In this document: positions 62,366-64,000 of the stretch, piece by piece
Layout: each line of letters begins with the position of its first letter
Position numbering within the stretch: the first letter of the stretch is position 1
NCBI GenBank assembly: GCA_031761405.1
Contig: JASEVX010000008.1
Location: 37,454,903 to 37,518,902 of the forward strand
DNA: 64,000 nucleotides
DNA from: Serripes groenlandicus
Lineage: Eukaryota > Mollusca > Bivalvia > Cardiida > Cardiidae
Direction of reading: 5' to 3'
The notes under the pieces: model-generated
The model's input: only the letters and a program-made list of their open reading frames with translations
The model's database searches: none
Told to the model about the DNA's origin: nothing
Position numbers and translations under genes: made by a program

Positions 62366-62790
62366 TAAAGACCCTTATACCCTTATATAGACGCTTTCTA
62401 ACGCCTTTGCAGCAGACGGCGTTTTGAAAACATAGTGACAAAAGAAGAAATTGCACAAAACGTGCAATTTCTCCTATTGTCACAAAGTTTTCCAATTTTT
62501 GTCATAGGTTATCCATTCAATTATGGAGATTTTCTATGTTTTGACAAAATACGTTCACAGTCGTCTGCTGCAGAATTGCTGTATGAGGGAAAGGGTTAAA
62601 GCAGGCAGACGGCGTTTTGAAAACATAGTGACAAAAGAAGAAATTGCACAGAACGTGCAATTTCTCCTTTTGTCACAATGTTTTCCACTTTTAGTCATAG
62701 GTTATCCATCTGACAAAATACGTTCACAGTCGTCTGCTGCAGAATTGCTGTATGAGGGAAAGGGTTTAAGACCCTTATACCCTTATATAC
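62366..62790 (+). mobile_element. MITE-A locus with a tandem second copy and duplicated flank
   Basis: The first copy (about 62371-62602) starts after AAAGACCCTTATACCC and ends TGAGGGAAAGGGTTAA. A second follows, beginning inside its left arm at GCAGGCAGACGGCGTTTTGA (62601), with an internal deletion, and ending TATGAGGGAAAGGGTTTAA at 62769. AGACCCTTATACCCTTATATA is present at both 62369 and 62769, so the flank is repeated with the element. Confidence 0.82.
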
Positions 62791-62825
62791 CGAACGTTTT
62801 ATATCAGATAACAGACGTTGTGAAC

Positions 62826-63085
62826 CGCCCCGGTGGTGTAGTTGTTGAGCGCACGCCTAAGGTGCGGGAGGTCGTGGGTTTTTATCTCAGACTGCGTTAT
62901 ACACAATTCTTTAAAAATGGTAGTAATGGCTGCCCTCCTTGGCGCTCAAGGTTGCGGGGTTAGCTTCATGACTATCTGGCTGGTGTCAGGATGAATCGAC
63001 CAGTAGTACTGGTAACTTACATAGGAAATGCCGTGATATGATTGGACAATTCTTGAAAGCGGCGTAAAACACCAAACAATCAAAT
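62826..63085 (+). mobile_element. SINE-1, full length, mutated head
   Basis: GGTGGTGTAGTTGTTGAGCG, a damaged B-box region, AATGGTAGTAATGGCTGCCC, CAAGGTTGCGGGGTTAGCTT, CTGGCTGGTGTCAGGATGAA, CGACCAGTAGTACTGGTAAC, TTGAAAGCGGCGTAAAACAC and CAAACAATCAAA. It contains the full CCAGTAGTACTGG motif once. Confidence 0.9.
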
Positions 63086-63504
63086 TAAAAGCATTGGATG
63101 ATTCTCTTTGTATCCTGTATCAGGTGAAGGGAGTAATGCGGAGCCGCACATTACCCAATATCGAATTCCAGAGCTAAAAGCCAGAACCAGAAATTGGCCG
63201 ATATTACCATCAATGGATCGTTTGCACCAGTCATTCATGTTTTACCCCCAAAGTCGTCTGCGCAGGAACGCCGGAAGAGGGAAAATAGATTTTATGAATG
63301 GAACTTGTAATTGATTTTTCTCCTAGTGTTTTTTTCACGTAGGATTGGCTTATTGGTTTGGTGAATGGTGGAGCGCTGATGGTGGCAGGCATTGATTTGT
63401 TTTATTTGGTTTGTATCGAGCGGTTACCGGGAATACCGTCAACGTTCAGTAGTTTGGCGACGTCCGACATGGGCTCTTCTTTCGTCTCCTTTAAACAATC
63501 TTTC
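63086..63504. other. Single-copy stretch
   Basis: Short frames at 63108, 63358 and 63392 overlap and show no family signature. GTCGTCTGCGCAGG at 63254 is a MITE-A scrap. Confidence 0.4.
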
Positions 63505-63940
63505 ACTCATACAGACGCTCTCTGCAATGTTTTCAAATGTCGTCAAAAGGCGTCTATATATGAAAACTCTGGTTACTAATTGAACTCTCATTTATGGAGA
63601 ATATTCATGTGTTTGCCAATATGTTTTTTAACCCTTTCCCTCATACGAACATTTTGCAGCAGACGACTTTGAATAGATTTTGTCAAAAAGTGGAAAATCT
63701 CTATAATTGAATGGATAACCTATGATTTAAAGTGGAAAACATTGTGGCAAAAAGAGAAATTGCACGTTTTGTGCAATTTCTTCTTTTGTCACTATCTTTT
63801 CAAAAAGCCGTCTGCTGCAGAGGCGTCAGAAAGCGTCTATATGAGGGAAAGGGTTAAACCCACTTTCACTCACACAGACGCTCTATGCAATGTTTTCAAA
63901 TGTCGTCAAAAGGCGTCTACATATGGAAACAGTTTAAAAC
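63505..63940. mobile_element. Short MITE-A derivative duplicated on both sides of a complete MITE-A
   Basis: TTTCACTCATACAGACGCTC + TCTGCAATGTTTTCAAATGT + CGTCAAAAGGCGTCTATATATG (63505-63570) recurs at about 63864-63930. Between them are an older MITE-A piece (CATTTATGGAGAATATTCAT) and the complete copy listed next. Confidence 0.75.
63628..63857 (-). mobile_element. MITE-A, complete, 230 bp, nested
   Basis: TTAACCCTTTCCCTCATACG to TATGAGGGAAAGGGTTAA, centre ATTGCACGTTTTGTGCAATT. Inserted into GCCAATATGTTTTTTAA of an older copy. Confidence 0.9.
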
Positions 63941-64000
63941 AGAAAGAAAGTCAGTGCCCAGATCCTATTGTTGAATATCTAAGCAACTATTAGAATAGCT

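Noticed and set aside
1663..63993. Short frames recurring at MITE-A sites (peptides like LCNFFFCHYVFKKPSAAEASESVYMRERV)
   Set aside because: The repeated peptide is MITE-A read through in one frame; it recurs because the element does. No independent coding evidence.
1..64000. A protein-based novel system (defence, secretion, biosynthesis)
   Set aside because: I found no real gene to build one from; the novelty in this window lies in its repeat biology.

Overview
This window looks like intergenic DNA from an invertebrate nuclear genome, most likely a bivalve mollusc (a heterodont clam or mussel is my best guess, from recall of the repeat types). The reasons are the AT-rich background, many tRNA-headed SINEs ending in CAAT-type tails, dozens of short palindromic MITEs, large minisatellites, GAA and CA microsatellites, and a GCTCGCC/GGCGAGC-flanked element with internal tandem repeats of a kind familiar from bivalves. 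I find no convincing protein-coding gene, rRNA, functional tRNA gene or CRISPR array. The longest open frames are all translations of tandem repeats. No transposase or reverse transcriptase is present, so every mobile element here is non-autonomous.

Family names used here are my own. MITE-A is about 230 bp, begins and ends with TTAA, has termini TTAACCCTTTCCCTCATA, and folds into a long hairpin; its ends and target resemble the piggyBac superfamily. I see more than 50 whole or broken copies in several age classes. MITE-B is about 260 bp with long inverted ends starting GAGCCGTTCCACGAGAAAAC. MITE-C has TTAACTCTTTCAGCGCC ends. MITE-D has GGCTTGGCGTGAAACGGTTG ends. MITE-E has CAGAGGCGTAGC/GCTACGCCCCTG ends and carries a MITE-B inside it. 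SINE-1, SINE-2, SINE-3 and SINE-4 have different tRNA-like heads; SINE-1, SINE-3 and some SINE-2 copies share a 3' tail. For MITE-A, + means the arm with GACGCTTTCTGACGCC comes first; − means the CGACAATTCTGCAGCAGACG arm comes first.

Layout: 1-7.5 kb holds two huge arrays grown inside SINE-1 copies (37-bp and 52-bp units) separated by a SINE-2 and MITE-A copies. 7.6-11 kb holds SINE-3 copies and MITE-A. 11.1-12.9 kb is a 33-bp minisatellite with a 640-bp higher-order repeat, invaded by a SINE-1. 13-18 kb is MITE-rich. 18.5-20.6 kb is a 54-bp array inside another SINE-1. 20.7-30 kb is MITE/SINE mosaic with nested insertions and a perfect 33-bp-arm hairpin. 30-31.1 kb is a 40-bp array and a GAA tract. 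33-34.3 kb is a 72-bp array inside a SINE-1. 36.2-40.7 kb carries 21/42-bp and 19-bp arrays, a 28-bp array of the SINE-1 tRNA head, and a second GAA tract. 40.9-42.7 kb is the element with internal tandem repeats. 42.7-64 kb is dense MITE/SINE mosaic, with several insertions datable from nesting and target-site duplications.

The main result is that five separate large arrays, plus a small one from SINE-3, are expansions of different internal segments of tRNA-derived SINEs. Each still sits between the 5' and 3' parts of its parent SINE where these can be seen. Together they occupy roughly 8-9 kb, so SINEs appear to be seeding satellite DNA in this genome.
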